From positions 78,443,449-78,507,448 of the forward strand of contig NC_071355.1 of assembly GCF_943734655.1 (NCBI RefSeq): a stretch of DNA of 64,000 bases. Direction: 5' to 3'. The notes under the pieces were generated by a model. The model was not told where the DNA came from and did no database searches. It was given only the letters and a program-made list of their open reading frames with translations. The position numbers and the translations under genes were made by a program. Shown in pieces: positions 46,207-58,200 of the stretch. This DNA is from Sabethes cyaneus. Lineage: Eukaryota > Arthropoda > Insecta > Diptera > Culicidae. How positions within the stretch are numbered: the stretch's first letter is position 1; every line of letters starts with the position of its first letter.

Positions 46207-47113
46207 CCCGCGAAGAGTCGTTTTCCAATCCCAGTGATGCATACACGATTGTATTTAATCAACTGCCTTAATCTGATCAAAATATATACATTTTTTATGA
46301 AATTTGGAGTTTGTATTGTATGTATGTATGTATGGAGTTAACCAACATCACCTCAAGGGTTTCCCATTATATCCAAGTAGAATTACTGCAGAATCGAATT
46401 CATCTACCTAGCAACTTTCATGTCAATGCTGTTCGTGAAGGACCAAAAGGGGTTGGGTGGATCTATAAGCAATGTCGCTTATATGATTCAAGACACTCCT
46501 TCCAGCATAGACTTCCGGTTTCTAGATACAACTTCGCCGTGCAAACTTATCTTGCGTGATGATTTGTGTGCTAGAAGGGCGCGCCAAAATCCTCTCCGAC
46601 CTTATATGACTTGGGCTGGTTACCACATCCCTCATCCAGTCTTCGATTCATTCGATACCCTGATGCTACTTCCCCTTTACGATAATGATGGTATATGGCA
46701 ATCTAATAAGATATGTGTTATATGCATTGTATGAAGACAAATGGACAAAAATAGAACAATCTCACCAGCAGTCCTTCGAATGGCATCATTTGAGTTTACA
46801 TGAGTGCTTCCATTATTAATTTAATTTTTCTTCTGGTATCCATGAGCATTATTTAAACTTTCTTCGGCCCGAGTTTTCACTGTACAGTAGGAGGTGCTTG
46901 CTCCATGAGCTAAACCAAAATAAATAATTAAAATAACTTATGTTAAGCTTACCTACTAACAAGATCGTGTGGCTCAGCTACTCAATAGAGCATTACCGGG
47001 TAAGGCCACGTGGAGGCGCTAGGTAGGGGCTTGGGATAGCTAGAGCTATATTGGACGCTCTTCATTTGCCTTCCCCATTTCATACCCGTTTTATAAAATT
47101 TGGAGTTTAGCCC
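46207..47113. other. Intergenic; one unassigned frame and a TATG microsatellite
   Basis: A short (TATG)n run lies at about 46313-46334. A plus-strand frame at 46420-46734 (104 codons) has no recognised domain and no convincing splice partners. The rest shows nothing I can name. Confidence 0.4.
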
Positions 47114-47261
47114 TTAACCCTTAATAAGGCAGTAGCAACTATAATGCCACTAACGAAAAATATTTGTTTTGCATTTATAATAATATCAATATAATTATAG
47201 AAGCAAAACAAAAGTTTTTCGTTGGTGGCAATATAGTTGCCACTGCCTTATAAAGGGTTAA
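47114..47261. mobile_element. piggyBac-type MITE, 148 bp
   Basis: Perfect TTAA at both ends (47114-47117, 47258-47261). Terminal repeats are CCCTTAATAAGGCAGT / its near-complement ACTGCCTTATAAAGGG, and internal CCACTAACGAAAAA pairs with TTTTTCGTTGGTGG. TTAA targets and CCC-starting ends are the piggyBac hallmark. Non-autonomous. Confidence 0.93.
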
Positions 47262-48074
47262 TTTATTTACTTCTAGCTGCATAGAGCCGGGGTTGCTTAT
47301 GCTGTATGAACAATTTCTGTCCACTGTACTCGATCCTGGGCTACTGACGCACGTAAGTCGACTTTGGCCTGTTCGAGCCATCTAGCATGTAGGCACAGAA
47401 CAGAAGTGGAAGTCCGAACGATTCGGCGATCAAAACTCGTACCTAACAGAGTCTTTATTGGTTTTCTTTTTCTTTGGGAGGGTTTTCGAATAGAAGCGAA
47501 TAACAGCAATATAACCAGAACGCTCACTGCCTATCGCATAGCAGCTTTAACATGCTTTCGTAAGCGTTCGCGTGTTTTCGTGGAAAAAGGGACTCGCCAC
47601 CGCCAGGTTCGCTAGCATCTAGAGAAAGAAGCATGTTCTTCTTCTTCAGCATAGAGCCGGGTTGTTTCAAGCACTCGTCTCCATTCAACTCGGTCTTGGG
47701 CCACTCGTCGCCAATTTCCTAGTCACAGAAGACAGAAGTCCTAAATCGCTTTCGACCTGGTCGACTCATCGTGCACGTTGCCCCCCCCCCCTGTTCCTGG
47801 TGCTGGTGACGTTGTTGAAGAGGACTATTTTCGTCGCACTCTCGTCCGGCCCACCGTAGCCTGCTAACTTTCGCTAGATGTTCGACGGGAGTCCCCCCAA
47901 GCAGTGTCTGTAGCTCGTGATTCATACGCCTGCGCCACTCTCCGCTTTCAGTTTGTACTCCGCCATATATCGTCCGCAGCACTGCCCGCTCGAACACGGC
48001 AAGGGCGCGTATGTCCTCCGTGAGCAGCTTGAAGTCCATTAAGAACTACCGGTCTACTGAGGGTTTTGTACATT

Positions 48075-48467
48075 CCCAACAAACATTTTTGTTTAATAGT
48101 AGCTTGTTCAACTACTGTATACCTAAAAGCAACGGAACAAGCGCTTGATAAGCAGCTATACCACAGAGAACAGATTAACAGGCTCGAAGGAAGTAATCGA
48201 TTTTTTGTGTGTAAAATCTGTCGGTAGCGCCCTCCAGAAAGTTTGCCCAATGCATAAAAAAATATCCATGTACCTTTATCAATATTTCTTTGTGCTGGAG
48301 TTACATAGCAGCGATGGCAGCGACCTCAAGATTTAGTTCGCACTTCCTGCTCGAGGGGAGCTCTATTGAAGGATTATTCGTAGATTACATAAAAACCTTT
48401 TACATACTTTTTGTCAATTACCTGGCAGTCTGTTCTCTGTGGCTATACAACAAAAATGTTCCTTGGG
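48075..48467. mobile_element. Foldback element inserted in the LINE, itself carrying a MITE
   Basis: The left end CCCAACAAACATTTTTG and the reverse complement of the right end (CCCAAGGAACATTTTTG) match, and the pairing continues with GTTTAATAGTAGCTTGTT-like words. Removing it rejoins the LINE frame (…RRTKLT next to MYKTL). No clear target duplication. The MITE at 48162-48441 sits inside. Confidence 0.65.
48162..48441. mobile_element. MITE with CACAGAGAACAG ends and 7-bp target duplication
   Basis: 280 bp. The left end CACAGAGAACAGATTAACAG is inverted-matched by the right end CTGGCAGTCTGTTCTCTGTG. Exact 7-bp duplication GCTATAC at 48155-48161 and 48442-48448. Size, end motif and duplication length match the element at 41250-41535, so the two probably belong to one superfamily. 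Confidence 0.88.
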
Positions 48468-48915
48468 TCGTTAGCTTCGTGCGGCGGCGTATGCTTCTTG
48501 ATCGTATCGTTTTACGAAGGGCAAAGTAAGGATTTCCCGCTTGGATGCGCCGCTGGATCTTCTTACTAGTATTGTCGTCCGCGGTCACCAGCGATCCCAA
48601 ATACACGAACTTCTCTACCACTCCTAGTTCGTCGCCGTCAACGGTTGCCGTCTGTGGGAGACGCGTTTTTGTTTCCTTTGAGGCTCTTCCTTTCATGTAT
48701 TTGGTCTTCGACGCATTTATTTTTAACCCAATTCTCCTAGACTCCGCTTTCAGTCTGGTGTAGATTGCCTCCGCCGTCGCAAAGTTCCTGGCTGTGATAT
48801 CGAAGTCATCTGCAATGCCTACAAATTGGCTACCCTTGGTAAAAATCGTGCCTCTCGTTTCAATGCCCGCTCGTCGGAGAAAGTAGCATGCACGTGCTTG
48901 GATTTTAACTTCCAC

Positions 48916-50142
48916 TTCTGTTCTGTACTAGATTGATTTTTCTCAATTATCAATCAATCTAAATCCGAAAAGAAAAGTGATTAGAATGAAGTGAACGACT
49001 GGGATTTCAATTGCGTAACAAGCAGTAAGCATTGGCAGTTTTCGATAACGGTGGTGGAACGTGGAACAGCCATTAAGGGCACGCCCACTTTGAAAGAAAC
49101 AGGGGGCAGAAATTTCTCACCGCGTCAAAGAGCACCCGCCCACAAAGTTGAATGTGATATCGATACTTAACGCAAAAACCTACGGTTGTGTTTGTAAATC
49201 TTTATTCTTATAAAGGGTGACCATATTCTATTGCATGTATTTTGTAGCACGAATAATAATAAGACACCGGTTTCATAATCCTAAATTTGAAAAGCATTTC
49301 GCATGCCGATTCGCAAAATTTGAGAGATTTTGTTTGTGGAAATTCTGTACAACGAGATCGATTTAAAACACAAGCTTATTAAACAAAGAATCTCTTGTTT
49401 ATGACTTACTCCTACTCACTGCAACTAGCATGAATGAATTAGCATCCTGATGGCGTGTATGAGTGCGAATGTGAGTTCGATCGCGTGCTACGTGTCTTGA
49501 ACCTATCTCTTTGAGTAGACTTAATCAATAAAAAAAACTAGTACTGTGAAAACTTATTAAAACTTATGATTAAAAAAATTGAAATAAAAAAATGTAGAAT
49601 TGTCGTGTTCTGTAAAATTTTAAATCTTATTTATAACTCTTTGAAGCTTTAACGCAAGTTGAGCTTCCTTTTCTTAAGTCCAATTTGTACAGTCGTGTTG
49701 TAAAATTGCCTTTATAATGCATGCAAAATGCATAAACTTTACAATTATTTTCTATCAAACTATAATCAATTGACAAAAAGATGATGCTAACAAAATCTAA
49801 CTTTTGTTTAATTTATCTAGACTCTATACGCCGGATGATTTAAAATAAGTCTACGTAATTTTGTGAAATAGATGAAGAGTTTGATTTTACTAGCTTAACT
49901 CTATGTCTGCTTTGCTATTTCTACACTATTTGAATTATTAATCACACACTCTTTCTTTATGTGTTCAAACTTGTATATGGGTTGCATCAATATAACCTAG
50001 GTTCGTGCTATTTAACATACAGAACGTCACTTACGGGTCTACTAGTAGCAAACATAAAACTGTACGAAATAAGAAGAACACTTTTTACAAACTCGCTGAA
50101 TTGTTTGTATCGTCCGTCGACCGGTGATCGAGCCGATGCTTC
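48916..50142. other. Intergenic / 3' side of LBR, nothing coding seen
   Basis: AT-rich DNA downstream of the lamin B receptor gene. Its 3' UTR probably reaches into this stretch; several plus-strand TTTATT words (for example near 49199) could serve as minus-strand AATAAA signals. No element ends recognised. Confidence 0.4.
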
Positions 50143-52905
50143 TTAGAATACTTTGGGCACCAGCATGTACGGTACCTTGGAGCAGTAACGTTGCCAGGCA
50201 GAGTTGTACTTTTTAGCGTTACGATCGTTGACACGCCGGGCACGCTCAACTAGAAGGGCTACGGTGAAAAGAACGGCCAAAAGTGGAGGCCATGCAAAGC
50301 GGAAGTACAACAGTGGTAACAGGGCCACCTGCTGCAGAATATCTCCGACGTAGTTGGGCTGACGGACGAAAGACCACCATTTGGCCACCAGCAGGCGGCG
50401 ACCTTGGAAGGTGGGCAGGGTTTCCAGATCTGCGAAAATAAAGTCGTATTAGGTGCTGTTAGCGAAGTTTGTGCTTTAATTCATAAGCAGGTTGTTGAGT
50501 TTTGTTCATGTAGCATAGAATTGTGCCTCAGTGAGAAGTAAACCAAATATTGTCTGATAGCTAAAGCCAACCACCGTTGTATTTTTATCTGGTTTAAATT
50601 GATAATTCAAGCATTTCCCATTGCATGGGGAAATATGGTAATTCGAAACAACTATGGAATGTCATTTTCGAAAATTGTAATTGCTTAGGTATATTTAAAC
50701 AACATCCGGAACATTTTTATAATTTTTGCATGTTTCCTCCTTTGATTGGAGAAAAGTTTTGAATAGGTATTTTGCTTAAATACTAATACTGAAGTATATT
50801 ACAGAAAAACTAATCGTAGAACATTCAGTTGTGCTACAATTATTTAGGCTGCAGTAAATATAAGTGCACATCATGCACAGTATATGAGAGATCTGCATTT
50901 ACTTATCAGGTGCAATGTATACTGGGTGCTAATAATCAGAATACATAGTGTGAATTCGCAGTGAGATTGAACCCCTTCCACTGAATGATGCTGTAATAAA
51001 TCTTTACCGCTTAGTTGAAGGCCGTTCGCATTCCTATATGCAAACGTATTAAAGGTACATATTCTTACCCAGCCGGTTTCTATACAGTTACAAGTGTAAG
51101 CTGTTCTCTATTTGCATATACAACGTACCTACTAAGACAAAACTTTGATTGATAACAGCATGAGAAAGTTGCTACTTACCGATAAACTTCTCGCCGAGTG
51201 GATTCAGCCGGTATTGATGCTTCAGACGATTACTGGATCTTTTGATATACAGTCCGGTGAGGGCCAGCAGAGTTATGACCGCCAGGATCCAAATTGGTGC
51301 AACGATTCCTTGCGTGGAAACATACTTCGGTAGCAGTGTGAGAGTGAATGGGAAAACTGCGTATCGTACAAGCAGCAGGGCACCGAAACCTTCGCTTTGC
51401 AAATCGAATGAGAAGGTTAAATGATGTTCGTAGGCAAGCAGGTCCAGCAGATAGAGAATGTTGAGCGATGCAACGACAGTAGGTGTCGCTACCGGACTGC
51501 TATTTTTCACGAGGAAGACCAATGTCTCCAGTGACCATGGTTCCTGCGCTTCGGGTATCGGAATACCAAGATTGCGATACAAAAGAATACAATTGAAAAT
51601 AAGTGCCAGCACGACAGATATGTGATAATGGACCAGTTTAAGGTTGATGGTGTTGAAAGCCGTAGGGTTGACCTCGCGTCCAACGAAGAAATCGGACAGG
51701 AAACCAGTTTTCGCATAGGGATTCCAGTTAAGCTGCGGCACGTAGCGAGACTTGAAGAAAGCAAAACCAGCTGTAATAAACGCGTATGCCAAACTGATAA
51801 CCAGCAGGCGGCTGTAGCCTACGCTGATAATACTGAGCACTCGATACTCGAAGTATTCGGCAATACATATTGCCAATCCGGTAAGGACAGCACATGATAA
51901 TCCGGTAAAGACGTAGCTCTGTTGACCGCGTATGTCGTCTACGATTTTTACCGCTTTTCCTATAGGCAAGGAGGTGCATAGAGCAACTAGCCAGGTAAAT
52001 AATAAAAACAACACAGGCTCCTTGTGATTGTTGAAAGCTGAGAACTCAGTGAACTCGCTTAGATTTCTTGGGATCTTATAGCGACAGTCTTCACGACTGG
52101 AGCAGTAGTGATTCGTCAATAAAACGAAAACGGGAACCAAGAGTAATACGGCAGCAGCTCCCAAATTTCCTCCATACTCGCGCAAATCTTGCAACTGCTT
52201 GGTGGCGCTTCGTCGTGCATACGATTTGCTCTTCGAGATTCCATTATCATCCTTGTGGAAGCTTTGAAATTCTACGTCTTCGTGATCGGAGAACTCTTGC
52301 GATTCATTGGCGATGCTGACCGAACGAGACGCGGTAAGTCTGCTCCGTTCCGTTGACGTCACGATTGATCGGTGGCTCGTATTCGGGGTTAAACTTTTAG
52401 CAGGTGAACCTTTCTTCGAAAGTTCCTCCGCCTCGTCCAATATAGCGGAGAGGTTTTTATCACGAAGGGATTTTCGAATCACCGGACTCTTGTCCCGTTG
52501 TTCAGAGATCCTTATTCTGGTAGATCGACGTGGTTCATTTTTAGAATCAGGAGAAAGCTTGATGATCGCCTCCTTAACAGCAGAGTCCACTTGGGTAGAT
52601 TTCCGTGCAGGCGAGGCCTTTCTAGCTGGCGAAGCCTTGCGTGCAGGTGATGCTTTTCGTGCTGGAGAAGCTTTCCGTTTTGGGGATAGTTTCCGTGCTG
52701 GGGAAGGCTTTCTAGCGGGTGATCTTTTTGATCGAGCAGGAGAGGCTTTACGGCCGACGGATGATTTTCTTGCCGGTGGTGGTGACGGACTTTTGTTCCG
52801 GGTTGCTGACTTCCGACCACGTTTAGCCGTCTCCGCCGGACCAGGTACCGCGGCGCCTGATGATGTAGCTGGTCCCGCACCTCTTGTTGCTCGACGACTT
52901 TCCAT
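50143..52905 (-). CDS. LBR: Lamin B receptor (inner nuclear membrane, sterol C14-reductase-like)
   Basis: Two exons on the minus strand: 51180-52905 and 50143-50429, with a 750-bp GT-AG intron. Together they encode 670 aa. Residues 1-245 are basic and disordered, with about a dozen SPxRK/ASPARK-type repeats (residues 45-105) suited to chromatin binding and mitotic phosphorylation. I see no N-terminal Tudor domain of the vertebrate type. Residues about 250-670 form the multi-span ERG4/ERG24 sterol-reductase fold. It has the signature SDFFVGREVNP near 400-412 and, in exon 2, LLVAKWWSFVRQPNYVGDI near 585-604. The C terminus is RYCSKVPYMLVPKVF. Insects do not make sterols de novo, so a structural role at the nuclear envelope is expected. 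The intron splits a Gly-Glu-Lys-Phe-Ile-Asp stretch. Confidence 0.95.
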
Positions 52906-53892
52906 TCCGGACCTGTTTGTTACGCATACACAAAGAAGAATATAAGAAGAAACTCGAATTAGGAACAGGCACCCAAAAATAGAAGCAAGCGAAAACCACC
53001 CGAACGAAAAGGCGGGCGTACGTCTAGTTAGTTTGCACTTTTAACGCATTAGCCAGTCGAGATGCAGGTAGATGGTAGTGGTATGAATGGTACGAACGCT
53101 GTTGGGTGAGATTGTTCTCTCGCCTAGTCAAGCCAGTTTTGAATTTTTCCCATCCGTAGTGAGCAACACAATTGAAGGCAAAAAACGCGCGTCTCTTCCA
53201 AAACAATTACTGAGCTTAGGAATCTTCATTGAAAAACATTATTTCGTCAATTCTAAACATAGAACTTACTTTCTCACTCACTGCACAGTTGTTTTCAGAG
53301 TCGAGTTTTACCAATTTAGGTTGGTTTCTTATAGAAAATATTCTCTTATTTCTAATTTAAAAGACAAGCACCATTCACTACACAAGCATCAGAGAGACGC
53401 CATTCACGAAAATATGCTGCTGATGTGTATGCGTACGTACGGTTATCAGTTATGCTTGTTGACGTGGTGAGGTTGGTATGACTGATCGTTTGCGCGTTTG
53501 GTAACGTTAGGCGTTATGGTTGCGTAAATGGTTGGAATCTTTGCTGGATTCGCTTTGACGACGCGGACGACGCCCTAGTGAAGACATCTACATTAGTTTC
53601 GACTTTCGAAGCTACATTTACTTGACGTGAAACCAGAATAGCGAATAAATTAAATTTATTTGCTAAAGTATATTTATAAATGTAATTCCACGCATTTAAC
53701 TATGAGCACTGCTGGGGGCGGTTCGCCGGTTCCATTGGAACGGTCGGAAGCATGATCGTTGCAATAAAATTTGATTTCAGGAAAAAAGTCAAAAGAAATG
53801 CATGAATGTTTTATGAAATCATAAAATTTCTTATCCTTTAGAACATGCATTTATGTCAAAAAATATTTGTTTATTTGTAAAAAAAAATCATC
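52906..53892. other. 5' flank of LBR
   Basis: Between the LBR start codon and the LINE. It presumably holds the LBR promoter and 5' UTR exons. A 127-codon plus frame (53087-53470) has no recognised features. No core promoter motif is convincing. Confidence 0.4.
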
Positions 53893-54100
53893 GGACACAA
53901 GGTGGTCTTCATGATATAAACACATATGACAGTAAATACATACAATAGTACAATTACAAATTTATCGTCTACGAGAGAATCGTCGTTGAAAATTATTAGG
54001 CGTCATGTTGAAATCGAACCAACCGTAGAGTTCGTTGAACCGCATTGCCATAAATCGGATAGGGTCGTACAGTCCGTAGTTTGCATTCCGTCCCTGCAGG

Positions 54101-55202
54101 CAGAGATGCCAATGTTCCTGATTTTTCAGGATTATCCAGATTTTTTAGTGTATTTCCTGATATCCTGACAAGTCGCTCTTTTATCCTGATTTTGGGAAAA
54201 AATCCTGATTTTTCCTGATTTTTATACATTTGAACTAAAAACCTGTAGAAACTTAACCCACACTTCTCTACTGTCCAGTGTAGTGATGTCCGAAATATTC
54301 AATTATTCGATTACCGATTAATCGGCGAGCGTTGTCTGCACTAATCGATTAATTCAACTATTCGTGCTAGTGGTATTCGATTAGAAATATTCGAATATTT
54401 TTTTAATTAATTCGATTAATCGAACGATTATGAACGATTAGCGGCCATTATTCGGGGATTATTCGCATTCATATTATTTCTTTTGAACTATTCGATTAAT
54501 TCAACTACTCGTGCTGGCAGTATTCGATTAAAAATTATTCGAATATTTTTATAATTATTCGATTAGTTGAATTAATCGAACGATTAACGGACATCACTAG
54601 TCCAGTGTTCTGCACTAAAGGAGTTTATCTTTATTTTTCTATAACTCTTTACTTTGTAATCACTTTCCTTTAGTTGCCGAAATTGAACCCTGCGAAGATG
54701 AAACTAGAAACGTCAATGCCGTCCTAACCCACGATTACTCGGGATGTTGTATGTTGTACAACACCTGTGAAACGTTAACTTTAACTCAGTATAGGAATCT
54801 ATCTGTATAGGTATCTCAGTATAGGAACTCTGGCAATAAACAAAATCACTGTTTTCAGTCAGGTTCATCTGCAGCCCAAGATCTTTCAAGCGATAGACAA
54901 GGTTTAATAAGTTTTTCGTCATGTGGCGTTAGTATTCGAGTGAATTTCGTTCTGTTTTACCTTGCCTATGAATCGATGTTGGCGCAAGTGACGAAAGGTT
55001 AAGGACGTCCATTTTCATTCCCAATTTCGTGTATTTGCGACTGTGGTAGATAGTCAATGCATAAGCAGCAATGTGAGAGAATTTTTAGTATGAAAATTTG
55101 TACATATTGCTTTCCTAAAAAAATTGAAACAAAAATCCTGAATTATCCTGATTTTTATTTCCTTTGCATCCTGAGTTCTGAGAAAAAATGTTGGCATCTC
55201 TG
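54101..55202. mobile_element. Non-autonomous hAT-type element, 1102 bp, inside the LINE
   Basis: Ends CAGAGATGCCAATG / TGTTGGCATCTCTG and an exact 8-bp duplication CCTGCAGG (54093-54100, 55203-55210). Subterminal TCCTGATTTTT words repeat at both ends, as is usual for hAT transposase sites. The CAGRGATGCCA end matches the two 190-bp MITEs at 40533 and 41036. It has no transposase frame. Removing it with one duplication copy restores the LINE C-terminal frame. Confidence 0.93.
54281..54599. mobile_element. MITE nested in the hAT-type element
   Basis: 319 bp. Ends TAGTGATGTCCG / CGGACATCACTA, exact 8-bp duplication GTCCAGTG (54273-54280, 54600-54607). The interior is full of TTCGATTAATCGAA-like self-complementary words. 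hAT-type by duplication length. Confidence 0.93.
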
Positions 55203-58200
55203 CCTGCAGGTGCAGGAAATACCTGGTTCTGAGGGGTCGTTCAGGAGCATACAGATTTAGTTGGCTCAGAAGAGCGGGGCTGTCAATATCTCCTAGTAGC
55301 AATCTAGCCAGGAACGTGGCTTGAGCGTTGGCACGTCTTCTTTCAAGAGTCTCCAAGTTAAGCAGACGCAGCGTTCTTCATATGGCGGAAGGTTTCTGGG
55401 ATCGCGCCATGGAAGACTGCGCAAAGCATACCGTAGAAATTTTTTCTGCACTGCTTCGATTCTAGTGATCCAAATTTGTTGATATGGACACCAGATCACT
55501 GATCCGAATTCCAAAACAGACCTTACAAGTGCATAGTACAAAGATCGAAAACAGTACGGGTCACGGAACTCCTTGGCGATTTTAAAAATAAATCCAAGTT
55601 GCTTATTGGCTCTGGAGATAATGTCGTTGTAGTGTATACGGAAGGTTAGTGCGCTATCCAGGACGACACCAAGATCACGAATGTGATAGACGCGTTGTAA
55701 CAAATGTCTTGCCATGTTGTAGCTAAAAGCTATGGGCTTATTTTTACTATGAAACGAGATGGCGAAGCACTTTGAGATGCTGACGGTAAGCATGTTATTC
55801 GAGCACCAATCTTCAAATTTATTCACAAGGCGTTGCAGTTCAATGCAGTCGGAGTCCCTTTTAATTGCTTCTAAGATTTTTACATCGTCAGCATAGAAAG
55901 ATCGACAGCCAGGTGGCAGAAGAGCTGATAGTTCGTTTATAAAAAGAGAAAAGAGCAAGGGTCCAAGGTTGCTCCCCTGTGGCACGCCAGAGATGTTGTT
56001 GAACGAGTCGGAGACCTCTGGTCCGATCTTCACACTTAGCCTACGGTGTGTTAGGTACGAACGTAGCCACTTGCAGAACGGCGCGGAAACTCCCAGCTTC
56101 TCCAGCCTAGCAAGGAGGATGCCGTGATCCACCCGATCAAACGCAGCTTTCAGGTCCGTATACACTGCATCAATTTGCACCCCTTCATTCATGTTGCGCA
56201 GGCAGAACGAGACGAAATCGACGAGATTCGTGGAGACTGAACGTTTTGGAAAAAAACATGCTGGTCTGAGGAAATGTAGTGTTGGCAGCTAGCGAACAAA
56301 GCGTCGTTCACGATTATCTCGAGAACTTTAGAACTTGAGCATAACGATGTAATCCCTCGATAGTTTTGTACGTTGCGCTTATCACTCTTCTTGTGTACAG
56401 GGAACATTACTGATTCTTTCCATAGAGTAGGGAATTTACACTGCTGAATTGAAGCATTGAACAACAGTGAGAGAGGTCTAGAGAGTACAGTAGAACACTT
56501 TTTCAGGATACAAGATGGAATTCCGTCAGGTCCGGCCACTAACGAATATTTTAATTTTCCGATGGCAGTTTTCACAATCTCCTCCGTTACACGAAAGATG
56601 TTGAGGTTGATGACTTCGTTAGGTGTGTTTCTAACAGCATAAGCAATTTGTTCTGAGGAAGCAGGAGCACGATTAAAAGCCTGCTTGAAGTGAGTAGCAA
56701 AGAGGTTGCATTTATCGCGAGTAACATTGGCTTTACGATCGTCCAGAAACAGATCAACAGGTAGGCCGCCTTCGTTTTTCTTAGAGTTGACAAATGACCA
56801 AAATTTCTTCGGATTTCTGCGGAGGTATCCTTGCATTCGTAAAGTATACTGCTTATACAAAGAACGGTTGTACGCTCGAAAATCACTACAGGCACGGTTA
56901 AAGTTTCGCTTGGTGGCTTGGCAGCGTGATCTTTGAAATGCGCGTAGAGCAGAGGATCTGGCACGTTTCAATCGACGGAGATGCGCGTTTCCCCATGGAG
57001 GCTTGCGAGCAGGTCGGCGTGTGGGAACGAAATCGGTGATCAAACTGTTTAAAGTGCGAATGAATTGTTCAACAGCCGTGTCAACATCAGGATACAGTAA
57101 CAGGGATTGCTAGTCGATCTGCGCAATTGCAGTGGCCAAGCCATTAGAATCGATTCTATGGGTCCTCAAACGCGACAGGGATCGGCAAACTGAATGTAAC
57201 CTCAAGAGCGGGGTGCTCGGCATCAAGCGTGATAATAGGATCGGCCGCCACGGTAACCGAGCAAAGTTGTATGGCTGGATCATTGGCAAGTATCAGATCT
57301 AACAAGCGATTATTCCTGTTTAATACTGGATTAATTTGCGTCAGGCCGTGGAAACAGAAACCATCTAAAAGCGCGGTGCAAGCTGCGGAAGCGTGAGAGC
57401 GTTGGTAGTCGATGCTAGGACAACCGTTTACAGGAACATTCCAAACTAAACTGGACTGGTTGTAATCACCTAACAGCAGCGCTAGGTCACTCAACGCTAG
57501 GTGGGAAAACACACTACTAAGTGAGTCGAGATGTTCGCTGATACTCATGGCTTCATCCTTACGGTAGGGGGGTAAATAGATTACGCCAATGCTCAGAGAG
57601 AGATCGCCTACTAGGACTTTCACCCATAGCTGCTCAAGTGTTTCGTAGATCGGGGAAGGGTCGGTGGAGCAACTCAGCTTATTAGAGACCGCGATCAACA
57701 CACCACCGCCACGGGACTTTCTGCTGTTTTGCTGGTTGCGATCGCATCTAAAGACGGAAAATGCGTTCCCAAATAACTGTTGGGAGTGAATCTTCTCGTC
57801 GAGCCAGGTTTCCGTTAATACAATTATATCGAAGTTTGACTCAGCTACAGCAATATAAAAGTCGTCGATTTTGGTTCGAAGTCCGCGCACGTTCTGGTAA
57901 TAAATCAGAAATGGAGAATTCGAGTTCGACTGCGGGTCTGACACAGAGCTGGAAACGGGGACGGCGTCATCGAAGGAATTGTTATAGGAGTTGTTGCACT
58001 TGCCTGGTGTGGAATTTTGGGAGCCCCGTTCCGTACACCCACACGCAGGCCCGGGACGACTGTTGTTCGCTGGCAGGAATAACTCGACTGCGGTGGGGAG
58101 GTCGGGGGCTACCATAATACCGTAATCATTGCATCCCGGTACAGCATCAGATGTCGGTAGGGTCGCGGTGAGTTGCCTAGAGTGGTGAGCTACGTCAAGC

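Larger units (their letters stand above)
47280..48915 (-). pseudogene. Decayed LINE with reverse-transcriptase and tail fragments
   Basis: Minus strand. 48915-48450 has the RT segment with FVGIADDFDITARNF (the F/YADD catalytic motif region), AESRRIGLKINASKTKYM and VYLGSLVTADD. 48066-48040 continues MYKTLSRPVVLNG. After a frame change 48039-47720 gives EDIRALAVFERAVLRTIYGG, then WRRRMNHEL and RLRWAGR. The tail ends near 47640 at an AAGAAGAAG-type terminus. A second tail piece (VAQDRVQWTEIV) lies at 47340-47285. Several frameshifts and the insertion at 48075-48467 make it non-functional. RT features fit an RTE/Jockey-like insect family. Confidence 0.8.

Noticed and set aside
46420..46734. 104-codon frame downstream of HAUS6
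   Set aside because: No recognisable domain, overlapping alternative frame of similar length, no splice partners.
52307..52945. 212-codon plus-strand frame rich in Ala-Gly-Glu-Ala
   Set aside because: Antisense of the SPxRK repeat region of lamin B receptor.
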